Source: Plectrocnemia conspersa
Taxonomy: Eukaryota > Arthropoda > Insecta > Trichoptera > Polycentropodidae
Direction: 5' to 3'
Length of the DNA: 64,000 nt
Assembly (NCBI GenBank): GCA_009617715.1
Contig: VTFK01000539.1
Location: forward strand, 1 to 64,000
The position numbers and the translations under genes are program-made. Below the pieces are notes generated by a model that saw only the letters and a program-made list of their open reading frames with translations, did no database searches and had not been told where the DNA came from. This document shows, in pieces, positions 10,870 through 21,550 of this stretch (its first letter is position 1; every line of letters starts with the position of its first letter).

Positions 10870-13130
10870 ACATATATATAGATATTTATATATTTTTTTT
10901 CCATTCAGATTCATTATGGTATTTGAATATACAATAAATTTATATATTACTTTGGAATGGAGCTAAACTTTAATTATTTATCACAATCATGTGGACCAGC
11001 ACTGACGTAATTAAAAAAGCAGTTCTTGTCACCTTAAAGGTTAATTTGTTTCTCTAAAACAAATAAAGTAGAAAATAATACGTTACTATTAATAATAAAA
11101 GAATATATTCAAAACCCTAAGAAATACTTAATGTAAAAAGCTGATTTTTTTCGCGAGCCGCTAATCGAACAGCGCTGATATAAACAACTAAAAAGCATAT
11201 AGTTCACAAGTAGGCAATTTTTTTTATAAACAATAATTTTGTGTATCTGTCAAATACAAATGCATTACAATATACCTAATATTTACAAAATATTTTGTGA
11301 ATTTCGTCCTAAAACATTCTGTGCTTTATTCAAAAACCGACACTTTAATTTTTGAATAAATTTTAAAATATCATGTAACTCGTTCTTTAGTATCCAAAAT
11401 TTGTATTTAGTTTGGGTTAAAATAATACATCTTTTCTATTTACTATTAAAACGGGTGACGAAAATATTCTCTTTTATAGCTTTTTGCACAAAATTTATTG
11501 CCCATCTCCCAGCTATTATTTATAATCTTCACACCAAAAAATATATTACGAACGCTGGATTAAATGATTTTACTAATTGTATTTACAAAAAACTGATCCC
11601 TACCAACTTACGTGGTGTGGATACAACAAGCGGGCACGACCATATATGTATTTAACATGGTACCAAAAACAGACCCGACACACTCGACTTCACTACGCCT
11701 CGAAGCTTAGACCACTACTTCGCTTTAATGATTTCTTTGACCATTGACATAAGGTTCACCTCCAGAACACACACTCGAGACAAAGTACTGACAATTTATA
11801 GAATGGTCTACCCACGCAGCCGAAGACCGTCTATAGCTTCACTTTTATTCGTATTTCTTTGCTAGCTATACTATTCAAAGAAGTAATTGAGCTATAGAAA
11901 TAAGTATGCTTCATAAAATTACAAAATAATTTTGTGAATCATGACATTGAAGGATGAATGTAATGCAAGATAAACCAAGTAATTTTTATTAATGAACATA
12001 TTTATTAAAATAAATTTGATCACAATATAATATACAATGCATAAATAAAATACTTCACATAATATTTTTCACTTAAAAATTAAACACGCAAAACATATAT
12101 AGATCAAAATAATAAATATCAATAAAATATTTTTTATAGAATGGAAAACATATTAGATTTTTCTAATATTTATATTTTCACACATATTTTTAGAGAAATT
12201 GTCATTTTCGCTAATACACATATTTAATTACTCTCCTAACTTCTTATAAGGAAAATCTATTAGTTGTAAATGACCAATAGCAATTTGAATAAATTGATAT
12301 GAACATAAACATGCTATAATTTTTGGTATATGGAATATGCAACGTGAATGTATAATTATACTGTTTTTATATAATTTTATTTTAAATGGAAATCCTTAGA
12401 TAGTAATATAAATGCAATGCAATACATTTTATAATTATATATAAATAAATGAGAGTTGGCTTAGTAACAATAAGCTTAAAATAATTAATTTAATGAAAAT
12501 TATGAAACAATATATCATAAAAATTACACAATGATGCAAAATGATGTACATCTTCACATTTGAAAATTCATTATAATTGTACATATAATTTATTAATGGT
12601 CATGCGTTGGAATGTAGCGTCAAAGTGACACGGTGTATTAACTTCATGAAGTAGAGAGATGATTGATAAATTCTACTCATACATATAAATAGGAATCAAT
12701 GATTGATGAATTGGCATTTGGTGATAAAAAGGGAAAAAATCGAATATATTTTACTAAGGTAAGTATCATAAAATTGTGACGATAAAACATATCTAAACAT
12801 TAAATCTAGATCTATTCGGTAAACAATGTATTACAATCAGCGATATCAAAAAAAGGCTATAAGACAAAATTACGCATCTAATTATCAAAAAACATTCAAA
12901 TGGAAACAATGCAAAAGTCTATTAAACAACATCAATCACGATTTTATTAATGTTTGTAACGGTGTTCATCTAGTAAAATTTTCATCACTCTTTAACACAT
13001 TTAAACTGCGATTAAAATTTGGCTGTTTTGAAATCAGACGCCTGCAAATAATATTCGCCATAATGAGTCCTCAAATGTGAAGTTGCAAAAACCGTTAGTT
13101 AACAGTATTGCTCCTCCCTATGGCGTATTT
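10870..13130. other. Intergenic region; contains the septin 3' untranslated region
   Basis: The septin mRNA (minus strand) must end somewhere between 13130 and about 12000, where several reverse-complement AATAAA signals occur; I cannot choose among them. The rest is AT-rich with no supported gene. The frames at 11401-11655 and 12826-13080 look like chance. Confidence 0.5.
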
Positions 13131-16100
13131 TCACTTCTTCTTGCTTTTACCGAGTGTCAGCGTGTGGTGGCTCTGGGTTATTTGTTGTTTCCTGCGATTG
13201 AACTCGATGAGATCGTCTTCCAATTTCTTGCGAGCCTCTTCCAGTTTCTTCTTCTCTTCTGTATGATCTTTCTTTAGTTTATCAAACTTCGCATGAAGCT
13301 GAAAAGTAAAAATTAAAATGTTAAATAGAAAACAATAAAAAAAATATATTAAACAAATACCTCTTTTTCGGCCTCCTTCAATTCAGCTTCCTTTTCTTTG
13401 ACACGAAGCACAAACATTTGCCTCATTTCGTCTTCTTTTTGTTGCAATTCTTGAAGGTGAGTCGTTCGCTTTTGCTCAAACGTTTGCTGGAAACTTACCT
13501 GTAACAATTCATAAAAAAATTATATAATCGTTATATTCTATTACATAAATAGTAACACAAATACTAACCGGTTTATTTTCAGAATCGACGTCAGTGAATC
13601 CCATTTGTTGGAGACGCTTCTTTCGATAGAGTTCGTAGTGTTTAGCGTGAGTTTTTTCACGCATATCTTCCATATTTGTGCGGATCAACATCTCGCGCAG
13701 TTTAACGAAATCGCAATGAGATTCGTTCTCCACTTGCACAGTCCCCCAAGGGTATTGCCTGGAACGAACCATCTTATTTCCGAGTCGTACAAAATCGGTA
13801 CTTCCGACAACGGCAAAAGGAACATGCGCATTCATCGAAGTATTGGTTTCGGCAACAGTTTCGTCGTCGGTCGGAAATTGGTAAATTTCCACTCCATTGC
13901 TTTGCAACTCCGATATAATTTTGGACTATAAAAAATAATGCATGATTTTAAACAATTCATAATTATAATAAATTTAAATAATACCTTGAACTTTTGCAGT
14001 TCCGTCTTGGAAATGGTATCAGCTTTGGCAATTATGGGGATAATATTAACTTTGGTGTCGAGCTTTTTCATGCAAACAAGATCGATAGACTTTAAGCCGT
14101 GTCCTAAATAAAAAAAATAAAGCAATTAATATGTATATATAGAAAGGTGATGTATATATTTTTATTAATCTAAGAATGTATCGCTCGGGTTAAAAACATT
14201 TTGTTTACATCACAGTAAATTGACTAGAGGTCACAAGTCATTATAATGGGCAAGTAACACATTCTTAGAACAATCTGAGCATAGATAAATCATACCAGTA
14301 GGGCAAATAAAATAAAGGCAAACGTGAGTTCGACTGTCATGATATGTGCTAAGCGATCGTTTAATCTTCAACTCTTCTTGCAAGTAAGCCTCAAATTGAG
14401 CGTCAATGTAATCGACGACAGCTTTGAAGCTATCTTCTTTATTGATCTGGTCGCCGTATCCGACTGTATCGCAAATAGTCAACTGAAAAAATATTATCAT
14501 TAGTTTTATATGTACTGTGAGGACTAATTAAAGTTGACTGAAATAATTGGTTTGCCAGCGTAGTGGGAGATTGATGGCCGTCATTGCCTTACACCCTCCG
14601 CCCAGTAACAAACTATTTTATATCGTGTAAAACTATTATTATAACATAAATAAATCTTCTGCAGCTGCTAATCAGTGTATCATTGCCAAACAGCGACAAA
14701 AATTCACCAAAGTGTATTTGTAATTAATGTATAATTATTTACCTTCAGGCGAACGTTGCTCTCTTGAAGCTCATAAGTGTTTGCCTTTAGTTTCACGGTT
14801 GGCAAAGAATGAGGGCTTGCAGTGGATTCAAAACTGGTATTGAACAACGAATCCATAAGAGTCGATTTACCCAATCCAGTTTCACCTAAAAATATACGTC
14901 AATTATAAACATTTTCAGATTTCTAGACTTTAACATACAACTGTAACAGCATAACTACTAATTATGGATATATTACAATATTGACAATATATTACCGATG
15001 CAAAGAATATTGAACACGAATCCATTTTGTACACTCTTGTTTACCAGCTGATCGGGAAGACTGTCGAAACCGACATGTCCCGAGAGTTTCATAGAGCGGA
15101 GATGGTTTTCGATCTGAAATTTTTTTTAAACGGTTAAACAATTTACATATAAGTGGGTCATTAGTACGGTAAAACAAACATTGTGTAACCATACTGTTTA
15201 TGAATTCCAATCATGCCACCATACAAAATGTAAACAGTTAGGTGACATGAATTGATGTGTACAATATAAGGTGTACACATATTATAATAAAGTATGATTC
15301 ACTTTTTTTTACCTAAATTGAACTGTATGACTGAATTAATACATTACCTTTGTAAATCAAAATATATTTTTTATTATAGCCTAATTGATTATTTATTTAA
15401 AAAATCTTGAATAGTGCAAAGTGCAAATTATACTACGATTATGTATAAAAATACTCGATATACAATACAAACATAATAACAAAAAATATAAATGTGTTTG
15501 ACGTTTCCTGCTTTTATGACAAACATAGACTATTACATAGAGAATGGTCAATATTTAGTCAAATTTTAACAGACCAAAGGAAAAAAACATTAAAATAAAG
15601 CAACCAAATGTTTCATTTCCTTAACCTCAACAAGTTTAAGAATTCGTAAATTCATGATTAATATAATATTATGCCTTTTTTCTATTTTATTTTTTCTAAA
15701 GAAAAATTGCAAGATTATCTTTATTTGTGAGACAGCAAATCATATTTTATCATCAACTAGGTGAAAATTACGAGAAAATATCATACAATTTTGTATTATC
15801 AAAAGATTTTCAACACTACACATATAACCAACAAAATATCTAAATACTGTTTGGATTTGAATTAGAAAATAAACCTGTAATTTCTTAGGTCAGAATAAAA
15901 ACAGAATGCAGGGGTTTAAAATCTATTTCATATTAGTGCATACTTATATATAGGATATAATGGCTTTCAACAATTTTTCTGAAAAATTGACCATGTAATA
16001 TCTTGGCTAAGGGCATTAGCCAGCTCATTTCACTATACTGTGTTAAATGGCCATTAATAATTTTTTTTAGAAAATGTTCTTTACCATATTTAATAACAAC

Positions 16101-16768
16101 TTTTGGACATTTATTTGAACATATTCTTAGTCTGGTCTACAATAGCTTTATATCAGATCCTATATTAAAATACTTTGATCTTATTTCCGTTATATTACTT
16201 TTAATGCAATACTAACGGTGGTATAATGAAATGTGGTCGTTATAAATAAGCTTCCAGAAATAAAGACAAGGGTGAAGACAACATGGATACAAAAATTCTG
16301 CATATAGAAGTATGTGTCACCTTACATTAGTCATAGTTGAAAATAAAAAATAAAACAGTTTATAATTATTTTGATAAAATCTGATCGATGACGTCACAAA
16401 AAATGGCCGACCTGTCAAATTTATAAATAATAATATGTAAATATTGAATTTAATCAATAGTGAATAGGTACGATTCATTTTTCAACTGAAAAAGGATAAG
16501 GCGAGCGAACTAATGTTAAAAGGTACAGGAGCACGTACGTTACACATTCCATTGTAGCTAGTCAGAGCAAAACTCAAGATAGCGGAAAGGCGGACGGTAC
16601 ACGCCCTTTGCGGAGAAAGTGTCGGTGGCCGTAAATAGGCGGAGAGGAAACGTTTTTATGTATTGTTTGAGAAAGCCGGATTCGGAGATGTGCTGAGGAA
16701 TCGACGAGGAGTGGTATGTCGAAAGAATAAACGCTCACCCGGTTAGCGTCGACTTCGATGGCCGCCAT
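13131..16768 (-). CDS. Sep2: Septin of the Sep2 / SEPT6-SEPT11 group, complete
   Basis: Eight coding exons on the minus strand: 16768-16739, 15113-14996, 14885-14743, 14482-14296, 14103-13985, 13925-13569, 13498-13361 and 13298-13131 (1260 nt, 419 aa). All introns are GT-AG and the phases close exactly. The protein begins [10 protein letters not shown], then has the polybasic/[17 protein letters not shown] segment, P-loop GETGLGKST (about residues 50-58), switch DTVGYGD, AKAD (G4) and the septin unique element before a C-terminal coiled coil rich in E, K and Q that ends GKSKKK. Septins are GTP-binding proteins that polymerise into filaments at cleavage furrows and the cortex; this group usually sits as the SEPT6-type subunit in hexamers, and several members are poor GTPases. 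The start ATG lies in a gcagccATGg context. Exon 7 begins with GTAAGT directly after AG (see findings). Sep2 and Sep5 are close paralogues in flies, so the exact symbol is by group only. Confidence 0.96.
15114..16738 (-). other. Septin intron 1 (1625 bp)
   Basis: The donor GTGAGC begins at 16738 and the acceptor TTTCAG ends at 15114. It is AT-rich with no nested gene. At about 16389 there is a perfect tgacgtca (cAMP-response-element-like) followed by aaaatggccgacctgtc, possibly an intronic regulatory site close to the promoter. Confidence 0.7.
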
Positions 16769-18399
16769 GGCTGCGGAACAACGACTGCGCCGCCGCACGT
16801 CGAACGGACTAGAAAGCTAAACGGTTTATGGTCGTGTTGTGAGCGCTTATGATCAAATCTATATGTATTGTTATTTCATCAATTTAATTATTGGATTATT
16901 ATAAATATAAAAAATCTTCCGTTGCTCAATAATAAAAGGATAAAAAAGGATGGAGCAATTACTTGTTTGTTTATAATTGCATATAAATATTTAAATTATA
17001 TATATAATTCAATATACATTTGCTATATAATTCAATATACATTTCTTAAAACTCAAAGTGTATATATTCTCTAAAAAAAATAATTCACTTGTTAAAATTA
17101 GCAAAGCAATAAATAAAATTTTATTTGAAATTAATTTGTACTTTGCACGGAAAATTAAACTATTTAATTTTTACTATCTAAATTTGCAATTAATGAGCCA
17201 CAGAATGATAAAAAAAAATTAACTCAATGTAAATAGTATGTATTTTTAAAATAAATATTAATTAAAGAAATATATCTTAGAAATCACTTACCCATTGATA
17301 TTTTCTCTAAAAATATAACAAAATTTAAAAGTAAAATAAAGTAATTAAGAAGATATGGCATACAATAAGCGTTCGGCATTTTATTAGCAAATATTTTTCT
17401 CAAGTACATATTAGTTTAATAAAATTAACGTTATAAAAATAAATATTTCGATATTTCATTACATAAAAACTATAAAACTTTAATATTCAAGGCAAATTTT
17501 TTTTGGTCGCTTTTTAAAATTAATGAATAAGTACAAAATATATTTTGTTGTTTTTAATACTGTTTTATAATATAAAGGTCACATATTATAATCAGATGTA
17601 TTTTAATCGATTATGATTTAAGTAGTAAAGTTGAATTTTAAAAAGGTAATATTTACGACCAAAAATAGGTGTAGTAGCTGATTGAAATCACAAGATCGCA
17701 GTAGAAAAAAAATTTGTTCTTGTCTTTAACAAAAATTCTCGCCTTTGCATATATAGTGTCGATTCTTGCTTGGTGGCGCGGCTAATTATTTTTACCCAAA
17801 TGATTAAAAACGATTGCCGTATTCTCTTAAAAGTAAATGTAAGGTGGACATTATCAACATTTATTTTAAATTATTTTAATCACATAAAATATGCGTTTAT
17901 CAAGCAAATTCAATTTGCTTTAATTAATTAGCTAATTATATCATAAGATTTTTTTGTGTTTTCGTGGCTGGATTTATTATGCTATGTAATTTTTGTAAAA
18001 CTATTTGTAAACATTTGACTACTTATATTAGTTGTGCAGTGCCATATAAAAATAAATCTATTTTTTTATTTAGACTTCAGTGCATGATTAAGAGAAATAC
18101 TGTCAATAAATATTTTATCTTCTTACATTACAAATAGTGCAATATTTTCATGTATTGTATTTTTATATGAAATACCATAATCTTATACGATTTATAAACT
18201 ACAAAATCAAATTAGTTATTATATTCCCTTTTCGTTGTTTGTTTAAATTTGTAAAAAAATCTATACTTTTTTCTTTATGTTAGTTTGGATCAAGCATTTT
18301 GATGATTAAATTAAAAAGCTAATATTTAATTTTAAAAGTAAAAAAATATTTATGAGAAATTTTCGCCTCAGCCGAGTATAAACACATTTGACGTTTGGC
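16769..18399. promoter_or_regulatory. Divergent intergenic region between septin and neurobeachin
   Basis: The two start codons face away from each other about 1.8 kb apart. The septin side (16570-16800) and the neurobeachin side (18400-18800) are rich in G, C and CpG, while the 1.4 kb between is strongly AT-rich. Both transcription starts should therefore lie in the two GC-rich shoulders, but no TATA box or initiator is clear enough to name. No gene is seen in the middle. Confidence 0.55.
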
Positions 18400-18540
18400 A
18401 TGGACGCTATAATCGCATCGCGGGCCAACTGGTTAGTGTTCGCGAGACGCGCGTGCGGCAGTGTCAGCGGCGGTGCCGGCGACGGAATGCGGGCAGTGCT
18501 CCCGTGCGCGACGTCTGGTCGGTTTTTGTTTAGTTCGTGA
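18400..18540 (+). other. Possible upstream reading frame (46 codons) before neurobeachin
   Basis: An ATG at 18400 and an in-frame ATG at 18487 share a frame that ends with TGA at 18538-18540, 23 nt before the neurobeachin start codon and in a different frame. If transcription starts upstream, these would be upstream ORFs of 46 or 17 codons that could reduce translation of the main frame. The peptide has no recognisable motif. Whether the segment is in the mRNA is unknown. Confidence 0.35.
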
Positions 18541-18563
18541 GCGGCGTGATCCCCGCGAGTCGC

Positions 18564-18737
18564 ATGGCGGCGGCGGGGCGCGCGGGGCCCCCGGCGCCGC
18601 CCCTCGCCGAGGTGCAGCGCCCGGACGAAGTGGTCCGCATGCCCATGAACGACGAGCTCAAGTTCGCCGTGCTCATCGGCCTGGTGCAGGTCGGACAAGT
18701 GGCCAACAGAGAGGTCGTCAATACCGTGCTGCATCTG
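18564..18737 (+). CDS. rg: Neurobeachin / rugose, first coding exon only (58 codons)
   Basis: The exon encodes 58 residues from ATG 18564 to the donor CTG|GTGAGT at 18737/18738, phase 0. Residues 1-28 are Ala/Pro-rich and variable; from residue 30 the sequence [20 protein letters not shown] followed by EVVNTVLHL matches the conserved N-terminal start of neurobeachin ([18 protein letters not shown] in the human protein, from memory). Family knowledge: neurobeachin is a very large BEACH-WD40 protein and A-kinase anchor that acts in Golgi and endosomal traffic and at synapses; fly rugose mutants affect eye and synapse development. The start is the first in-frame ATG after the TAG at 18531-18533. 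The next exon should open with codons for L-V-G-G-E-F; it is not in the window, so the gene continues past 64000. CpG density is high, typical of a first exon. Confidence 0.9.
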
Positions 18738-19621
18738 GTGAGTCGTCGCGACCCCTCCCCCTCTTTTTCAACCCCTCTCCCCCGAACTGTCAAACGTCAA
18801 CCGGTTCCGTCGCTTCGACTACAATCTGACAGGATATTGTCGCGTTACATAACCTGTGCACTTTTTCCGCATTTTTGCGTACCCGCGGCTATCGATTGTT
18901 TCGCCGATCGACGCGAAGGTCGTATTCGCATCGAACTGCACGACTGAACGACTGCATGTTCGCTCTATCTGCGAAAATGGACGGAAAAAGTGCAGTGTTT
19001 GACGTTTGTTTATATTTTAAAACGAAAGTGAAAAACACCTTTTTTCGACATATAACGAAAATTATTATCGGGTTTTGCTTCACTAAATATAATAAATCAC
19101 CATTTTTCCAACTCGAATCTATTAAGATTATATTATTCGGCTATTGGAATCAATACTGTTCAAAATAACATGAGTTGTTTTTAGTTTCAAATTTCGGTAA
19201 TATCAAACATTAGTCATAGTTTTTTCAATGTGACCTAATATTTATATGTTTAATGTGGTATTGTTTTTATAGTATTAGGTTGATGCGAAAGCATTTAGAG
19301 TCTGTTTAAAAAGTATGTAAAAAAAACTTATTTTGAAATTTGAATCACGAGAGTGATTTTTAGTGGTGAGTACTGTAGATGTTCTGGGTTTATCGTGGTG
19401 AAAACCTGTAAACGTGGCCGTTTTTTATTCAGATTTTTTAATACATACAATACACCTTAAATTTTTATCACGCGCAGGATGGTTTAACATTTGATTGATC
19501 AATATTAAATCAGCTGAGGTCTGCATTTACTATGGACTAGACATTTTCAGAACAAAAGGCACTTTTTTTTTGTTATCGGGGGCTATTTCTTAATACTTCT
19601 TTTGGTTTAGGTTTGTTAGAA

Positions 19622-19813
19622 AAGTGATTTCCAAACTATTCTAATCTCGCACCCCTAAGAGAGAAAAATATATTTTATCTAAAATATGTGCTGTCAACTC
19701 TTTTACGAGTATCTGAAAGCATCTCGGCTATAAGTTGAGGATAGTGTAATTATCACTCAGCATACCCCCCCCCCCCAAGTGTCGACTCGCGTACCCAACT
19801 TTGGGGAACACTG
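19622..19813. mobile_element. hAT-like MITE, 192 bp, decayed
   Basis: The left end aagtgatttccaaact and the reverse complement of the right end (cagtgttccccaaagt) form an imperfect terminal inverted repeat. Ends of the type CAGTGNTTCCCAAACT are common in hAT elements. The flanks gttagaa and gtttaga are similar and may be the decayed 8-bp target duplication. A C12-C13 run occurs inside near 19766. There is no coding capacity. Confidence 0.6.
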
Positions 19814-19893
19814 GTTTAGATAACATATTCCTAAATTCATTTACCTTTTCGAGCTATATGACACCGACAATGATCGTCGATAGCATTTATTTG

Positions 19894-19984
19894 CTGTTAT
19901 CGCGAACAACAATACGAGGTTACCAAACCTCGTATATCGTTGTTTAGTCGCCAAAGAGTTACAGAAAATGGCACCCGATAACAG
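19894..19984. repeat. Nested inverted repeats (two-stem foldback)
   Basis: The outer arms ctgttatcg (19894-19902) and cgataacag (19976-19984) enclose inner arms atacgaggtt (19912-19921) and aacctcgtat (19926-19935) with a 4-nt loop. acaac/gttgt pairs extend the inner stem. This may be a foldback element or a structured transcript segment. Confidence 0.75.
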
Positions 19985-20128
19985 GAAAGAACTCAAAATC
20001 CAAAACTACATACTTCACAGATATATTTTTAGTCGCGGTAGTTGTACTACTTCCTTTTTTAAATTCGTATAAAATGTAATCTCAGATATGCTGCACGATC
20101 AAAGACGAATAAATATTTTTTAAATATA

Positions 20129-21310
20129 TCAGGTTGTTCCATAAGTCTTTGCGTTTTGAAAGTGCGGGTTAAATTAATTAAATATTAAAACGTATACTAC
20201 TAAACTATATATTCTCAATCTTTTTCTACAATTATTCTTCACATGTTAATCAATTTTTTTATATCTGATTCGAAAAATATTGTATTTTTGAAAGCAATAA
20301 ATTCTTTAATGTCGTTTTTTATATCTGTTTTTATAACATATTTTTTTCCTCCTAAAAGTTGTTGCAGGGATCTAAATATATGATAATTGTTTGGAGCAAT
20401 GGATAGGAGTTTCCAAGAAAATCCATCGATATTTTCTATCGTCTTCTTGGATACGCGAGGCAAGCGCTGTCTTGTTGTAAAATTACCGTTGTTTTAAATT
20501 ATAAGGAAGGTATTTTTATGCTCTTAGTCGCTTTTAAACGAATTAGCCGAGCACACTTTGTGTCTGACGTAATTGTCTGCCTATAATCCAATAACTCATA
20601 ATGAATTATGTCTTTTATATCTCACCAAATGCATAACATTATCTTATTGTGGTGTAATCTTGTTCTAGGGATTGGAATTGGGGATTGATTGCCATCCAAC
20701 CACTGCCTTTTATATCGTATGTTAGAGTAAAGGACCCACTTTTTATCTTCAGTAACAAGTCGACTCAAAAACAAATCTTTCTGTTTTAGAATCATTGATT
20801 ATTGCCATATTGAGAATCGCTGCGCGAGGTTTTCCTCAGACAATTAATGAGATACCCATATTCTGAAAATTAACCCCTTTCTTAACTGATGTAGGCGACA
20901 CGTTGAGCTTTGTGCTAGCTTATATGTTGTTAATCTCGGACATGCTTTAAAGGGCAGCCCTAATATCCTCACTAACAACCCGACTTTACGAAAATATTCA
21001 TTGTCAAAATACACGGAATACGAAATTTTTATAGCATTTCATATGTTTTTAACTGTTATTGTCGCATTATGACCAAGTTGAAACTCATAAAGCATAATAT
21101 AGCTTAACTGAGATTATTTTATATCCAGTCTCATAATTGATTTTGGGTTAAAAATATAGAAAGTAAAAATATCCCATTATTAAATAGCATCATTAATACG
21201 ACTACTGTTAAGAAACACAGAAATAATAGTGAAATTATTGTTAATTTATAAAAAGTTATACATTTTTGCAAATGTAAGAAAAAAAACGCAAAAACCAAGG
21301 TGAAAACCCG
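20129..21310 (-). pseudogene. Decayed mariner transposon with transposase relic
   Basis: Reading the minus strand from about 21000 to 20200 gives a broken mariner transposase: a KLNVSPTSV stretch (helix-turn-helix linker region), VTEDKKWVLYSN (family: VTGDEKW-x-YDN, first catalytic aspartate region), QWLDG, K-I-M-L-C-I-WWD (family: KKVMVTVWWS-x-G), HYELL, then APNNYHIFRSLQQLLGGKK, ending with EFIAFK and KKLIN. There are several stops and frameshifts. aggttgttccataagtcttt at 20129 is like a mariner terminus. At about 21279-21310, cgcaaaaaccaaggtgaaaac could be the degraded opposite end, giving roughly 1.2 kb, close to the usual 1.3 kb. It lies antisense to the host intron and is clearly inactive. 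Confidence 0.88.
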
Positions 21311-21515
21311 ATACTTTACTTGCGCAGAAAAGTAATAATAGTTTTAAATTTTATTTAAAGAAAACTTTTGGTAGTACTTTAATTAATATCATTACTTATT
21401 TCAGAGAAAAAATATCCATTTTAGAGATTACTGTGCTAGAGTAGATACAATTATTAGATTTTATGTACCTATTTTACTTATTTTTTTGTTATGTGCCTCT
21501 GTGATCTCTCTGTAT

Positions 21516-21550
21516 ATAAGTGACGCGTTGCTTTTCAACGCGTCACTTAT
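21516..21550. repeat. Perfect inverted repeat, 15-bp arms, 5-nt loop
   Basis: ataagtgacgcgttg (21516-21530) is followed by cttt t and then its exact reverse complement (21536-21550). The arms contain acgcgt, unusual in this AT-rich intron. Confidence 0.95.

Noticed and set aside
12745..12775. tttactaag|gtaagtatc on the plus strand as a splice junction.
   Set aside because: It lies in an intergenic region downstream of the septin, with no plus-strand gene there.
18306..18793. Long minus-strand and alternative plus-strand frames over the neurobeachin exon.
   Set aside because: They are antisense or frame shadows of a GC-rich exon whose true frame is set by homology.
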